This document shows positions 1-11,016 of a DNA stretch of 35,077 nt, piece after piece; the first letter of the stretch is position 1; every line of letters starts with the position of its first letter. Both the position numbers and the translations under genes were made by a program. Where the stretch lies: positions 1 to 35,077 of the forward strand of contig LBVJ01000020.1 of the NCBI GenBank assembly GCA_000993025.1, written 5' to 3'. A model generated the notes under the pieces. That model was not told where the DNA came from, made no database searches, and worked only from the letters and a program-made list of their open reading frames with translations. This DNA is from Candidatus Woesebacteria bacterium GW2011_GWA1_38_8. Lineage in GTDB: Bacteria; Patescibacteriota; Microgenomatia; UBA8517.

Positions 1-2219
1 ACGATATCGTCTTTTTCCAATCTGATGCCGCGCATGCCTGATGTTGCCCGTCCCATTGCTCTGGTATTGCTTTCCGGAAATCTGATTGATTTACCCTTTT
101 TAGTGATCAGTAAAACATGGTCTTCACCACTGGTTTCCTGAACGGAGACAAGGGAATCATCGGGGTCCAGTCGTATTGCAATTATTCCTGATACTCTCAT
201 ATTCTTAAATTCTGATATCTCGGTTTTTTTAACAATTCCGCGGGCGGTAGATATAATAAGATTTTTACCTGCGTTCTCGCTCATCGGAAGGATAGACATG
301 ACCTCTTCCCCTTGTTCAACATTTAGAATATTAACAATAGCCTGCCCTTTTGCCTGACGGCTCCCCTCCCCTATATCCCACACTTTTGTTCCATAAACTT
401 TCCCTTTATTTGTAAAAAATAAAAGCGTATCGTGAGTTGATGCGGATACCAGGTGAAGTATTTCATCTTCCTCCTTTGTTGTCATTCCGACGACTCCTTT
501 TCCACCCCTTCTTTGGGCTTTATAAGTGGTCCTTGGTACCCTTTTTATATACCCCGTTTTTGTGATAGTGATCAGGGTTTCCTCTTTTGGTATCAGATCC
601 TCCTCTGAAAAATCTCCGATATTTTGTTTATAGATTTTTGTAAGCCTTGCATCGCCAAACTTTTCTTTTATGAAGATTAACTCATCAGTAATAATGTCAA
701 GAACTTTTTGCGGGTTTTTTAGTATCGAGATGAGTTTGTCGATAAGTTTCTGTATTTCCTCATATTCTTTTTCGATCTTTTCTCTCTCTAAAGCGGCCAG
801 TCTGCGAAGCTGCATATCCAAAATTGCGGTTGCCTGGATCTCTGATAATTTGAATCTGGATATAAGGTTGTTTTTAGCGTCTTCCTGGGTTTTGCTATTT
901 CTGATAGTTTTGATCACCTCGTCGAGATTGTCCAAAGCGATTTTAAGCCCCTCTAAAATATGAGCTCGTCTTTTAGCTTCAGTAAGTTCGAAAATGATTC
1001 TTCTTGTAACAACTTGTTGGCGGTGTTTAACATACTCGATAAGTATTTGTTTGAGGTTTAAGGTGTGCGGCGCTCCGTCGACCAATGCTACAAAATTAGC
1101 CGGGAAAGAAGATTGAAGTTTGGTATGTTTATAAATATTATTAAGGATGGATTTTGGTTTTCCGTCGCGTTTAAGATCAACAACAACACGCATACCATCT
1201 TTATCAGACTCGTCACGAAGATCGGAAATGCCGACTATTTTTTTCTCCCTAACAAGATCGGCAATCTTTTTTACAAGTTCTGCTTTGTTGACTTGATAAG
1301 GAATTTGACTTATCACAATCTGTGTTTTCCCGCTTTTACCTTCTGTAATTTCAGCAGTTCCACGGACTATGATCCTGCCTCTGCCGGTAGAATATACTTC
1401 TTTTAATGAATTGCCGTCGTAAATAGTAGCTCCGGTCGGAAAGTCCGGTCCGGGGATATATTTAATTAGATCTTCGATCGATATATCACTTTCAAAGCTG
1501 ATATTGTCAGAGGTAACGTCTTCGGTAGAAAGTTTCTTTGTTTCACCTGAGGCAACAAGGCTAATTTTTTTGATGACAAAATCAGTCTTTTCATTTTGTA
1601 CTTTTGCATCCGTTACTACACGGCCTCTATGAATTGTTTCGATAACTCCGTTTATCACTTCCGTCAGGTTGTGCGGAGGAATTTTGGTTGCCATCCCGAC
1701 AGCGATCCCTTCGGACCCCATTAAAAGGAGGTTTGGTAAAAGAGATGGTAAAAAAACAGGTTCTTTTAGTGTTGTGTCAAAATTATCAATAAAATCTACA
1801 GTATTTTTTTCAATATCCTTGAGCATCCATTCGGATAACGATGCCAGTTTAACTTCCGTATAACGCATCGCTGCGGCCGAGTCGCCGTCAACCGAACCGA
1901 AATTTCCCTGACCCTTAATGAGGGGGTAACGGAGAGAAAATGTTTGCGCCATGCGGACTATTGCATCATAAACAGCGGAATCACCGTGCGGATGATATTT
2001 TCCTAAAACCTCACCGACAACCTTTGCACTTTTTGTAAATCCCGATGCATGGGTTAATCCCATTTGCTGCATAGCATATAGGATCCTTCTATGAACCGGT
2101 TTAAGTCCGTCTCTGACATCCGGTAAGGCGCGGGAAACGATGACACTCATTGCATAGTCAACATATGACTTTGACAGTTCGGATGTAATTTCAACTATTC
2201 GGATTTTTCCAATGTCCAT
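1..2219 (-). CDS. gyrA: DNA gyrase subunit A (3' end beyond window)
   Basis: GyrA is the DNA breakage-reunion subunit that introduces negative supercoils together with GyrB. The ORF track misses it because it runs off the left edge; 739 codons are visible from an ATG at 2219. Reading the minus strand gives an N-terminus [19 protein letters not shown], the quinolone pocket [17 protein letters not shown] (Ser and Asp of the sensitive form kept), and AMRYTE with the catalytic Tyr at about residue 120. The GyrA-box QRRGGKG is present near 500-520, which marks gyrase rather than topoisomerase IV ParC. Near the left edge [18 protein letters not shown] is a C-terminal beta-pinwheel blade, so about 60-100 residues are missing. 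gyrB lies 4.3 kb upstream on the same strand, separated by hppA and two other genes. There is no clear Shine-Dalgarno sequence before the start. Confidence 0.97.
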   Translation of the reverse strand, partial: MDIGKIRIVEITSELSKSYVDYAMSVIVSRALPDVRDGLKPVHRRILYAMQQMGLTHASGFTKSAKVVGEVLGKYHPHGDSAVYDAIVRMAQTFSLRYPLIKGQGNFGSVDGDSAAAMRYTEVKLASLSEWMLKDIEKNTVDFIDNFDTTLKEPVFLPSLLPNLLLMGSEGIAVGMATKIPPHNLTEVINGVIETIHRGRVVTDAKVQNEKTDFVIKKISLVASGETKKLSTEDVTSDNISFESDISIEDLIKYIPGPDFPTGATIYDGNSLKEVYSTGRGRIIVRGTAEITEGKSGKTQIVISQIPYQVNKAELVKKIADLVREKKIVGISDLRDESDKDGMRVVVDLKRDGKPKSILNNIYKHTKLQSSFPANFVALVDGAPHTLNLKQILIEYVKHRQQVVTRRIIFELTEAKRRAHILEGLKIALDNLDEVIKTIRNSKTQEDAKNNLISRFKLSEIQATAILDMQLRRLAALEREKIEKEYEEIQKLIDKLISILKNPQKVLDIITDELIFIKEKFGDARLTKIYKQNIGDFSEEDLIPKEETLITITKTGYIKRVPRTTYKAQRRGGKGVVGMTTKEEDEILHLVSASTHDTLLFFTNKGKVYGTKVWDIGEGSRQAKGQAIVNILNVEQGEEVMSILPMSENAGKNLIISTARGIVKKTEISEFKNMRVSGIIAIRLDPDDSLVSVQETSGEDHVLLITKKGKSIRFPESNTRAMGRATSGMRGIRLEKDDI

Positions 2220-2221
2220 AA

Positions 2222-2336
2222 TCAACTAAATTCTAAATTCGAAGCACTAAATTCGAAATACTTTTATGAGCTGTGGTTTTTATATTTTGTAATTTGGAAT
2301 TTAAGTATAGTTTCGAATTTCGATATTCGTATTTAA
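2222..2336. repeat. Intergenic heptamer-word repeat with inverted arms
   Basis: The spacer between the membrane protein stop (2406) and the gyrA start holds degenerate 7-base words, such as aattcta, aattcga and aattcga on the plus strand near 2228-2258. Matching words on the opposite strand (aaattcg, aaatacg) lie near 2295-2336. The two arms can pair into an imperfect hairpin. The element shares words and arrangement with those at 13541, 20500 and 30975. Nothing here looks like a coding sequence. Confidence 0.6.
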
Positions 2337-2405
2337 TATACCTAATTTTACTTGACTTTAGGTGCGGTTACAAGCTGGATTATTAACTTCAATTAACCTA
2401 TATTC

Positions 2406-3308
2406 TTACGAAGACTGTCGTGTCTGAGCCGACGGATGGGGTAAATTTTGACCGGCTTGTTTATTAAATAATATTATCCCCGTGATTAAGGATACCAATC
2501 CGAACATAGCAAATATTAATACAATTGGATTAATAAAAATTGGCACTAAAGTGCCCAACAGCACCTCATTCCAGGTGTTTTTAAAAGCCAACCCTTCGGC
2601 AAATATATGCTGAGCAGTAAAAAGGACCCAGGAACTTATCAAAATGATCACCCCCAAAAATGATAGAAGTTTTCCCATACTTGAGCCCCTTTTTTCTTTA
2701 TTGGTCAAAAAATAATATAAAGAAAAGAAGATAACATTTAGTGTTAAGACGGCAAAGAGGGCACTATTTAAATATTTATCGGTTAACTTTAGACTCTCAA
2801 AGATCCCAAGAAGGTCTGTGTTCTCATTAGCGGTTTTAAGGTTTATAAGTATTTCTCTTGCATCCAGATTTGTAGTTTTAAGATAGTCCGGCATTTGGTC
2901 GAGAATTTCCTTCGGGATAGCCCATTTTTCAAGCGGAAGATAGATAATGAGGTATTCGGATCTGTTTTTCAGGTATTTTAAGATATTGGATAAATTCGTT
3001 TCCGTAAAATCTTTAACATTATTCTTGTTTATGAAGGCTGTATAGCGTTCTGCCTGTACTTCTATCTCCTGTCTTTGTCCAAGCGTAAGGTTATCATAGT
3101 CGATAGTACCGGAGATATCGTCAATAAGCATTTCTTTAGTTAAACCCTTTAATCCCCGAGACAGATTTTCGTAAGTACCGTTCTTATTAAAAGAGTAGGT
3201 GTAATAATTCTTATTAAGAAGAATGAATTTAATATAAATAATAAATAGGGATGCAATCGTGAGAATTAGAATAAGTATTGTTACTATGAATTTGGCGAGT
3301 TTTATCAT
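2406..3308 (-). CDS. Unknown membrane protein with large extracytoplasmic domain
   Basis: I do not recognise this 300-residue protein. It has an N-terminal hydrophobic segment at about residues 5-31, a polar region at about 32-178 that is probably outside the membrane, then hydrophobic segments at about 181-203, 211-233 and 250-281 (the last could be one long or two short helices). The tail is polar and rich in Ser, Gln and Pro. No catalytic motif is visible. It starts at an ATG 3 nt after the stop of the methyltransferase gene, so the two are probably co-transcribed and translationally coupled. A signal-anchor role or a small multi-pass sensor/transport component would both fit; neither is shown. 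Confidence 0.75.
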   Translation of the reverse strand: MIKLAKFIVTILILILTIASLFIIYIKFILLNKNYYTYSFNKNGTYENLSRGLKGLTKEMLIDDISGTIDYDNLTLGQRQEIEVQAERYTAFINKNNVKDFTETNLSNILKYLKNRSEYLIIYLPLEKWAIPKEILDQMPDYLKTTNLDAREILINLKTANENTDLLGIFESLKLTDKYLNSALFAVLTLNVIFFSLYYFLTNKEKRGSSMGKLLSFLGVIILISSWVLFTAQHIFAEGLAFKNTWNEVLLGTLVPIFINPIVLIFAMFGLVSLITGIILFNKQAGQNLPHPSAQTRQSS

Positions 3309-3311
3309 TAT

Positions 3312-3977
3312 TCATTCTGAGTGGACCTGTGACCCTTGTGGGATCTTAAGACCAATATATCTAATGAATGTTGCGTTTTCCGTTTCGTGGGTTTGCTCTG
3401 AAGCGTCCAAAACGACAGGTTTAAAAAGTCCGTCGGTCTCTGCCTGGATTTCCTCTACCGAGAAAAATCTTTCCACAATTCCCTGCGGTGTTTGATAAAA
3501 ATTTTCAGACAGTTTCAACGATTTTAAAATTTCGGGGTCTTCTTTGGATTTGAGAAGTGTTGCAAAGACTCCCCCATTCTTTAGGACTCTGTGTATATCC
3601 TTGAAAATTTGATCAGTGGTCTCGTGACTAAAGTAGTGAAGTACGGCGTGGGCATATACAACATCGAACTCTTCATCTTTAAAAGGAAGGGGGTTTTTGA
3701 TATCGATATTTTGATATTCGATATTCATGATCTTCTGCATAGTGGATTCCCATTTTGAAGCGTCGAGTGCTTTATCCGAGAAATCGGTGCTGACGACAAA
3801 AAAACCATGTTGGGCAAAATATCGGGTATCTTTGCCTAAACCTGCACCCAACTCAAGTATTTTACCTTCTTTGGGAAAGTAGCTAAATGCGAATTGTGCA
3901 AAAAGAGAGGGTGTGTCATCCCAACCCTCATCTTCAGCTTTTGTCCACCAGCTTTCCCAAAAATCCTTGGTATCCAT
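3312..3977 (-). CDS. Class I SAM-dependent methyltransferase
   Basis: This 221-residue protein has the Rossmann-fold methyltransferase pattern. Motif I is ILELGAGLGKDTRYFAQHG at about residues 40-58, followed by an acidic strand end (VVSTDFS), then FDVVYAHAVLHYF and the post-motif HRVLKNGGVFATLLKS. It belongs to the Methyltransf_11/25 (TehB/UbiE-like) group; the substrate cannot be read from sequence, and small molecule, lipid and protein are all possible. The next gene starts 3 nt after its stop. A near-perfect -10 box (TATAAT, 3987-3992) ends only 9 nt before the ATG, so the mRNA would be leaderless or nearly so. Overlapping ORF 3836-4084 is a frame shadow. Confidence 0.9.
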   Translation of the reverse strand: MDTKDFWESWWTKAEDEGWDDTPSLFAQFAFSYFPKEGKILELGAGLGKDTRYFAQHGFFVVSTDFSDKALDASKWESTMQKIMNIEYQNIDIKNPLPFKDEEFDVVYAHAVLHYFSHETTDQIFKDIHRVLKNGGVFATLLKSKEDPEILKSLKLSENFYQTPQGIVERFFSVEEIQAETDGLFKPVVLDASEQTHETENATFIRYIGLKIPQGSQVHSE

Positions 3978-3986
3978 ATCTTTACC

Positions 3987-3992
3987 ATTATA
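3987..3992 (-). promoter_or_regulatory. -10 box of the methyltransferase promoter
   Basis: The minus strand reads TATAAT ending 9 nt before the methyltransferase ATG. No strong -35 box is found at normal spacing; ATTTAT at 17 nt is the best. The expected transcription start falls at or within 2-3 nt of the start codon. Confidence 0.4.
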
Positions 3993-4088
3993 TACTTTTT
4001 GACCGGTTGATAAATATACAATGCAAAATGCAAGTTCATTTTTATAATGGAGAAAATAGGGGGTGTTAAGATATTACCCGACAAAGGA

Positions 4089-6326
4089 TTATGATAATGA
4101 AGGACTTTGTTTTTTACTTTGGGAAACTGCCCAAATGAATATTGCTATAAGGACAAACGCAAATATCCAAGACCCTGTTGTTCCTTGATATTGGACAATG
4201 ACGGGGGCAGCCATTAAGCTGACCAAGTTTACCACCTTTATCATTGGATTTAGTGCCGGACCTGCGGTATCTTTCAGTGGGTCTCCAAAAGTATCTCCTT
4301 CAACTGAAGCCTTGTGAGCATCCGACCCCTTTCCGCCAAGGTTGCCATCCTCAATGAATTTTTTGGCATTATCAAGTGCACCTCCGGAAACAGCCATAAA
4401 AACAGCCATTAACTGACCGACCAATATAACCCCTGCTAAAAATGCTCCAAGCGCTTCGACTTTAAAGACAAGCCCAACGATCAAAGGAAGGGTTACAGAA
4501 AGAGCGACCAAACTTATAAGGTCCTTTTGTGCGGCAGTTGTAGTTATTGCTACAACTTTATTGTATTCCGGAAGTACTGTACCTTCCATAACTCCGGGTC
4601 TTTTAAATTGAATCCTTACTTCCTCAACAATTTTAGTTGCAGCATGTGCGACGGCTTTGATAGAGTAAGAAGAAAATAAAAATGGCAAAGATCCACCGAT
4701 AAGAAATCCGATAACAGTATCCAGTGTTGATATGCGGATATCGGTAAGAGGTGTTAGGCCAAGTCTTGTCTGTACAATGCCGACGTCAGTGACAAAGGAA
4801 AAGAAAAGAGCGGTTGCGGCAATAACCGCAGATGCGATAGCAAGCTGTTTTGTGATTGCTTTGGTCGTATTTCCAACCGCATCAAGATCCGCCATGATCT
4901 TCCAGGCTTTTTTACCAACGTGTGACATTTCTCCGATTCCGTTAGCGTTATCAGCGATTGGACCAAAAGCATCCATAGCAACATTATTCCCTGTCAGGGA
5001 TAACATCCCGATTCCTATCATGGCAACACCATACAACATATACACAGGTGGCATGGTGTAATAGATAAGGTAAGAAATTGCAATTGATATCGAAACAACA
5101 AAAACACTCCAAACACTCGATTCCATTCCTACCGACAAGCCGGAAAGTATCGTAGTCGCCGGTCCTGATTTTGTAGATTCGACGATCTCTTTTACGGGTT
5201 TGTATTTATGTGAAGTAAAGTATGAAGTCAAAGGGTTGAAAACAACCGCAAGCCCTATACCAACTGCATTAAGAAGAGCCAATTTCCATTCTCCTGCATA
5301 AAATATAGCGAAAGCAAAGGCTGCAAGAACGGTTATAATCCCCGACAGTTCATAAGAACGGAACATGGCTTCTTCTGCATCTCTTGCTCTAAAAATTCTA
5401 ATAGGAAATTTTTCCCAGAAAGGAACGGCTAATGTTCCGATTATAGATGAGAAAACTCCTATAGCCCGCACTACAAGCGGGTAGATGATCCAAAACGTAT
5501 CACCTGTTAAATGAAGAAGGACCAGTCCAAGGATCAGTGACGAAACGATAGTTACTTCATAAGATTCAAAAATATCGGCAGCCATTCCGGCACAATCACC
5601 GACATTGTCTCCCACAAGGTCTGCAACTACTCCGGCGTTTCTTGGGTCGTCTTCGGGGAGGTTCTTTTCAACTTTTCCCACAAGGTCGGCTCCAACATCG
5701 GCTGCTTTGGTATATATTCCGCCGCCGATCCTCATAAAAAGGGCTACCAGTGTTCCACCAAATCCAAAACCTAAAAGTGCGTCAGGGGCTGCCTTTCCGA
5801 ATATGATAAAAATTACCGTTCCCCCGAGAAGTCCCAGACCATCTGTCAACATTCCGGTAAATGTTCCGGCTCTATAGGCAACGGTTAAAGCACCATTATA
5901 ATCACCCTTAACAGCTTTGGCGGTGACCCTGATGTTTCCTTGAATTGCAACCCGCATTCCAAGTTGCCCTACGAGCGTAGAGAAGGTTGCACCTACAATA
6001 AAGGCAATAGTTCTGCCTAATGCTATAACTAAAGTTGCGTTATTTCCATATCTGGCGAACGCTTCAGCCGATGGAGGGACCACATAGACACTCAAAAAGA
6101 GAACGATCGTCAGAGATAGAAGAACGAATGTAATGGTCTTGAGTTGCTTTTGTAAATATCCTTCTGCACCGACTTTGATCGCGTTCCAAACCTTTTGCAT
6201 TTTGGAATCGCCTTTGCTTTCACGAATAGTAGCTTTCCATAGCCAATATGCGTAGATCAAACTTATTATTGCGACTCCGATAACACCTGCCAGGAACATT
6301 TGTTCGAGGTTATTAAGTTCATCCAT
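4089..6326 (-). CDS. hppA: Membrane-bound proton-pumping pyrophosphatase, K+-independent type
   Basis: HppA hydrolyses cytoplasmic pyrophosphate and couples this to ion export across the membrane. At 745 residues it is of normal length for this roughly 16-helix family. Signature motifs are complete: DVGADLVGKVE at about residue 210, then GVVADLVGDNVGDCAGMAAD and, near the C-terminus, SVEGDTFGDPLKDTAGPALN. At about residue 484 the sequence reads GNTTKAITK. Lys and Thr here, in place of Ala and Gly/Ala, are the known mark of K+-independent H+-pumping enzymes. For a fermentative CPR cell without obvious respiration this could supply proton motive force, for example for membrane energisation. It follows gyrB by 183 nt on the same strand and has its own good promoter. 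Confidence 0.97.
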   Translation of the reverse strand: MDELNNLEQMFLAGVIGVAIISLIYAYWLWKATIRESKGDSKMQKVWNAIKVGAEGYLQKQLKTITFVLLSLTIVLFLSVYVVPPSAEAFARYGNNATLVIALGRTIAFIVGATFSTLVGQLGMRVAIQGNIRVTAKAVKGDYNGALTVAYRAGTFTGMLTDGLGLLGGTVIFIIFGKAAPDALLGFGFGGTLVALFMRIGGGIYTKAADVGADLVGKVEKNLPEDDPRNAGVVADLVGDNVGDCAGMAADIFESYEVTIVSSLILGLVLLHLTGDTFWIIYPLVVRAIGVFSSIIGTLAVPFWEKFPIRIFRARDAEEAMFRSYELSGIITVLAAFAFAIFYAGEWKLALLNAVGIGLAVVFNPLTSYFTSHKYKPVKEIVESTKSGPATTILSGLSVGMESSVWSVFVVSISIAISYLIYYTMPPVYMLYGVAMIGIGMLSLTGNNVAMDAFGPIADNANGIGEMSHVGKKAWKIMADLDAVGNTTKAITKQLAIASAVIAATALFFSFVTDVGIVQTRLGLTPLTDIRISTLDTVIGFLIGGSLPFLFSSYSIKAVAHAATKIVEEVRIQFKRPGVMEGTVLPEYNKVVAITTTAAQKDLISLVALSVTLPLIVGLVFKVEALGAFLAGVILVGQLMAVFMAVSGGALDNAKKFIEDGNLGGKGSDAHKASVEGDTFGDPLKDTAGPALNPMIKVVNLVSLMAAPVIVQYQGTTGSWIFAFVLIAIFIWAVSQSKKQSPSLS

Positions 6327-6376
6327 ATTTCAATCAATTTACAAAAAAACCACCTTAAATCAGGGGTCTTAGGCAT

Positions 6377-6406
6377 ATTTTAATAGAGGGTTATTTGATT
6401 TGTCAA
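6377..6406 (-). promoter_or_regulatory. Sigma-70-type promoter for hppA
   Basis: On the minus strand TTGACA (6401-6406) and TAAAAT (6377-6382) are separated by 18 nt. The expected transcription start near 6370 gives a leader of about 44 nt before the hppA ATG at 6326. This lies in the gyrB-hppA gap, so hppA can be expressed independently of gyrB. Confidence 0.6.
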
Positions 6407-6509
6407 CGAGTAAGTTTTTTATTAAAACTTCCATCTATAATTACAAAAACTAAGGGTGTTAATTTATTTATCCGGTAGTGGAAGAATTCTGGACCGCTTA
6501 ACATAAGCA

Positions 6510-8558
<2,049 letters not shown>

Positions 8559-8564
8559 TTAATA

Positions 8565-8592
8565 ATTATATAAGATAACTATTAAACATCAA
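8565..8592 (-). promoter_or_regulatory. Promoter for gyrB
   Basis: On the minus strand TTGATG (8587-8592) and TATAAT (8565-8570) are 16 nt apart. The -35 box overlaps the last codons of holB. The transcription start would be near 8558, giving a leader of about 15 nt. Confidence 0.5.
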
Positions 8593-9190
8593 CGGTCACA
8601 TCTGACAGAAATTTTAATAATTGTAAGTTTGTATTTCCGTTTGCATGTAAGTTCTTTTTTAGAACGACCGCATTTTTTAATGTTTCCATACGGTATGTTT
8701 TCGGGAATTGCTTGAAATTTGCGACAAGAAATTTGATCATTTTACCCGAAAAGTTTTGAGCATCATCTCTTTTCATCTTATTCAAAAAGGAGTATTTATC
8801 AAACAGACTCATTTCCAAAAACTCTTTAATGTCAGAGAGATCTTCGTTGGCGGATGGTTTCGTGATCCTTAATATTTTACATCGCGATCTTATTGTTGGA
8901 AGAATTAAATTTTCATTTCTAGTGTGGATCAAAAAGATCAAATTTTCCTGCGGTTCTTCAAGGGTTTTTAAAAGCGAGTTTGAACACTCCTCCGTAACTT
9001 CTTCGAAGTTTTTGATAACAATAGCCGTTCTTTCCGGTAGTGATAATTTTAAAAATGCGATCAACGACCTCGCATCGGATATACTTTTTAATTCGAATGG
9101 GACCAATTTGTAACTTTTTAGATCAATATGTTTTTCGATATCCGCATAAAGATCGTCCGGGAATTTAGATACTATTATATACGCGTGCAT
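8582..9190 (-). CDS. holB: DNA polymerase III delta-prime subunit-like clamp-loader protein (short)
   Basis: This 202-residue protein belongs to the clamp-loader AAA+ family. It carries AIVIKNFEEVTEECSNSLLK, then LEEPQENLIFLIHT and the SRC motif in TIRSRCK, which is the arginine finger of delta-prime and DnaX proteins. The N-terminal MHAYIIVSKFPDD lines up with the usual HAYLFxGPxGxGK, but the P-loop is gone, so it should not hydrolyse ATP; this also fits delta-prime. It is much shorter than the roughly 330 residues of E. coli HolB and appears to lack most of the C-terminal collar domain. It is 38 nt upstream of gyrB and diverges from pilB. Confidence 0.8.
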   Translation of the reverse strand: MHAYIIVSKFPDDLYADIEKHIDLKSYKLVPFELKSISDARSLIAFLKLSLPERTAIVIKNFEEVTEECSNSLLKTLEEPQENLIFLIHTRNENLILPTIRSRCKILRITKPSANEDLSDIKEFLEMSLFDKYSFLNKMKRDDAQNFSGKMIKFLVANFKQFPKTYRMETLKNAVVLKKNLHANGNTNLQLLKFLSDVTVDV

Positions 9191-9215
9191 TTGAATTATT
9201 GGTTATACACCCTTC

Positions 9216-9244
9216 TTGATGAAGAGGTAGTATTAAGTCATAAT
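9216..9244 (+). promoter_or_regulatory. Candidate promoter for the pilBTC operon
   Basis: TTGATG (9216-9221) and CATAAT (9239-9244) are 17 nt apart in the holB-pilB divergent spacer. The start would be near 9251, with a leader of about 20 nt before the pilB ATG. Confidence 0.4.
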
Positions 9245-9269
9245 AGTATAAGTATTCAAATATTTCAAA

Positions 9270-11006
9270 ATGCCTGCTCAATTATTAAATAACAATTCTC
9301 AGACTGACAATGTAAAAACACTGGCGGATATTCTCTTAAGTCAAGGTTCGATAACTGCCGAACAGGCAAGACAAATCAAATTTACCGAGATCCAAACAGG
9401 GAAAATACAGGAGGAGATCATTCTCGAACAGGGTGTTGTTTTTGAAGAAGCTTTGGTTCGTGCAAAATCGACTTTATACAACATTCCGTATCTAAATATC
9501 GAAACCGCTCCAACTTCACCGGAAGCTCTTTCCATACTCCCCCAGCAAGTGGCACAGAGATTCAGGGTATTTCCGGTGTCTATTGACAAGAACAATAAAG
9601 TCCTGAATTTAGTGATGTCTGACCCCTTAGATCTAACGGCGATCGGTTTTGTCGAGCAAAAAACCGGATATCATGTCAAACCCTTTGCCGGAGAACCCGA
9701 AAAAATCGACAGAATGGTCGCGACATCCTACTCAAGTTCGCTCGCAAAAGAGGTAACTGAGGCGTTGAAGGAGGTTGCTCCCGAAAAACGGCGCGTTCAG
9801 GTGGTTGATACCGGAAGGACGGGTGTTATAAGAGAAGAAAAGGTTTCCGAGATTGTCAGGCATATTTTAGGCTTTTCGGTAAAATCGAGAGCGTCTGATA
9901 TCCATATTGAACCTCAAGAAAGATCGACAAGGGTGCGTTACAGGATAGACGGTATCCTGCAGGAAAAATTGACAACACCCAAAGAGCTGCACGACGGATT
10001 AGTCTCAAGGATAAAGATCCTTTCGGGAATGAAAATCGATGAGAAGAGGATCCCTCAGGACGGAAGGTTCAATTTTTCTACGGACGAAGAAGAGGTGGAT
10101 CTTCGTGTTTCTACACTTCCGACAACTTGGGGAGAAAAGGTTGTTATCAGGTTGTTGAAAAAAACCGGCGGTATTCCTGAACTTCCCGAACTCGGACTTA
10201 GGGGGTTAGCATTAAAACATTTGGAGGATTCCATAACCCGTCCGCACGGGATCATTTTGATTACGGGTCCGACGGGTTCCGGAAAAACGACGACACTTTA
10301 TTCAATAATCCAGAGAATTAACACATCAAAGGTCAACATTGTCACATTGGAAGACCCGATAGAGTATAAAATTGCCGGAGTGAATCAGGTGCAGATAAAT
10401 GCGGGTGCGGGTTTGACTTTTGCTTCAGGTCTTAGATCGTTTTTGAGACAAGACCCCAATATAATTCTTGTAGGAGAAATACGTGATCAGGAAACCGCCG
10501 ATTTGGCTGTTCAGGCATCACTCACGGGTCATTTGGTGTTTTCCACTCTTCATACTACCGATGCATCGGGCGCACTTCCAAGAATGCTCGATATGGGAGC
10601 AGAACCATATCTTTTGGCTTCATCGATAACAGCGATCATGGCACAGAGGGTTTTACGGAAGATCCATCCGGAATGCCGTGTCGAATATACTCCCGACGAA
10701 AAGATAGTTACTGCCTTTAAAGATGTACTTGGTAATTTATGGAAGCCCAGCGGTCCTGTTAAATTTTATAAAGGAGAGGGTTGCAACGTATGCGGAAATA
10801 CAGGATATTATGGAAGAGTTGGCGTTTTTGAGGTCTTGCCAGTTACTGAAAAAATTAGTAGGCTTATACTAGAACATTCTTCCGCGGCAGATATCGAAAA
10901 GCAGGCAAGAGATGAGGGAATGATCACAATGAAACAGGACGGATACCTTAAGGTCATTGAGGGTTTAACGACTGTGGAGGAAGTTCTGAGAGTTGCGCAG
11001 GAGTAA
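9270..11006 (+). CDS. pilB: Type IV pilus extension ATPase PilB
   Basis: PilB is the hexameric cytoplasmic motor that drives pilin polymerisation. The 578-residue protein has an N-terminal MshEN/T2SSE-N region (about residues 15-160), then the N2 domain with DIHIEPQERSTRVRYRIDG, Walker A GPTGSGKTTT at about residue 333, and Walker B IILVGEIRD at about 398 followed by the His box (TGHLVFSTLHT). The C-terminal zinc site is unusual: the second pair is a normal CNVC, while the first appears as HPEC, that is HxxC instead of CxxC. It opens the pilB-pilT-pilC operon, with pilT only 10 nt downstream. Confidence 0.97.
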   Translation: MPAQLLNNNSQTDNVKTLADILLSQGSITAEQARQIKFTEIQTGKIQEEIILEQGVVFEEALVRAKSTLYNIPYLNIETAPTSPEALSILPQQVAQRFRVFPVSIDKNNKVLNLVMSDPLDLTAIGFVEQKTGYHVKPFAGEPEKIDRMVATSYSSSLAKEVTEALKEVAPEKRRVQVVDTGRTGVIREEKVSEIVRHILGFSVKSRASDIHIEPQERSTRVRYRIDGILQEKLTTPKELHDGLVSRIKILSGMKIDEKRIPQDGRFNFSTDEEEVDLRVSTLPTTWGEKVVIRLLKKTGGIPELPELGLRGLALKHLEDSITRPHGIILITGPTGSGKTTTLYSIIQRINTSKVNIVTLEDPIEYKIAGVNQVQINAGAGLTFASGLRSFLRQDPNIILVGEIRDQETADLAVQASLTGHLVFSTLHTTDASGALPRMLDMGAEPYLLASSITAIMAQRVLRKIHPECRVEYTPDEKIVTAFKDVLGNLWKPSGPVKFYKGEGCNVCGNTGYYGRVGVFEVLPVTEKISRLILEHSSAADIEKQARDEGMITMKQDGYLKVIEGLTTVEEVLRVAQE

Positions 11007-11016
11007 ATCATAATTT

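Noticed and set aside
670-1863. Plus-strand ORFs 670-963, 1065-1406 and 1669-1863
   Set aside because: They lie wholly inside gyrA on the other strand and their proteins have no family pattern; gyrA runs off the window and so was missing from the track.
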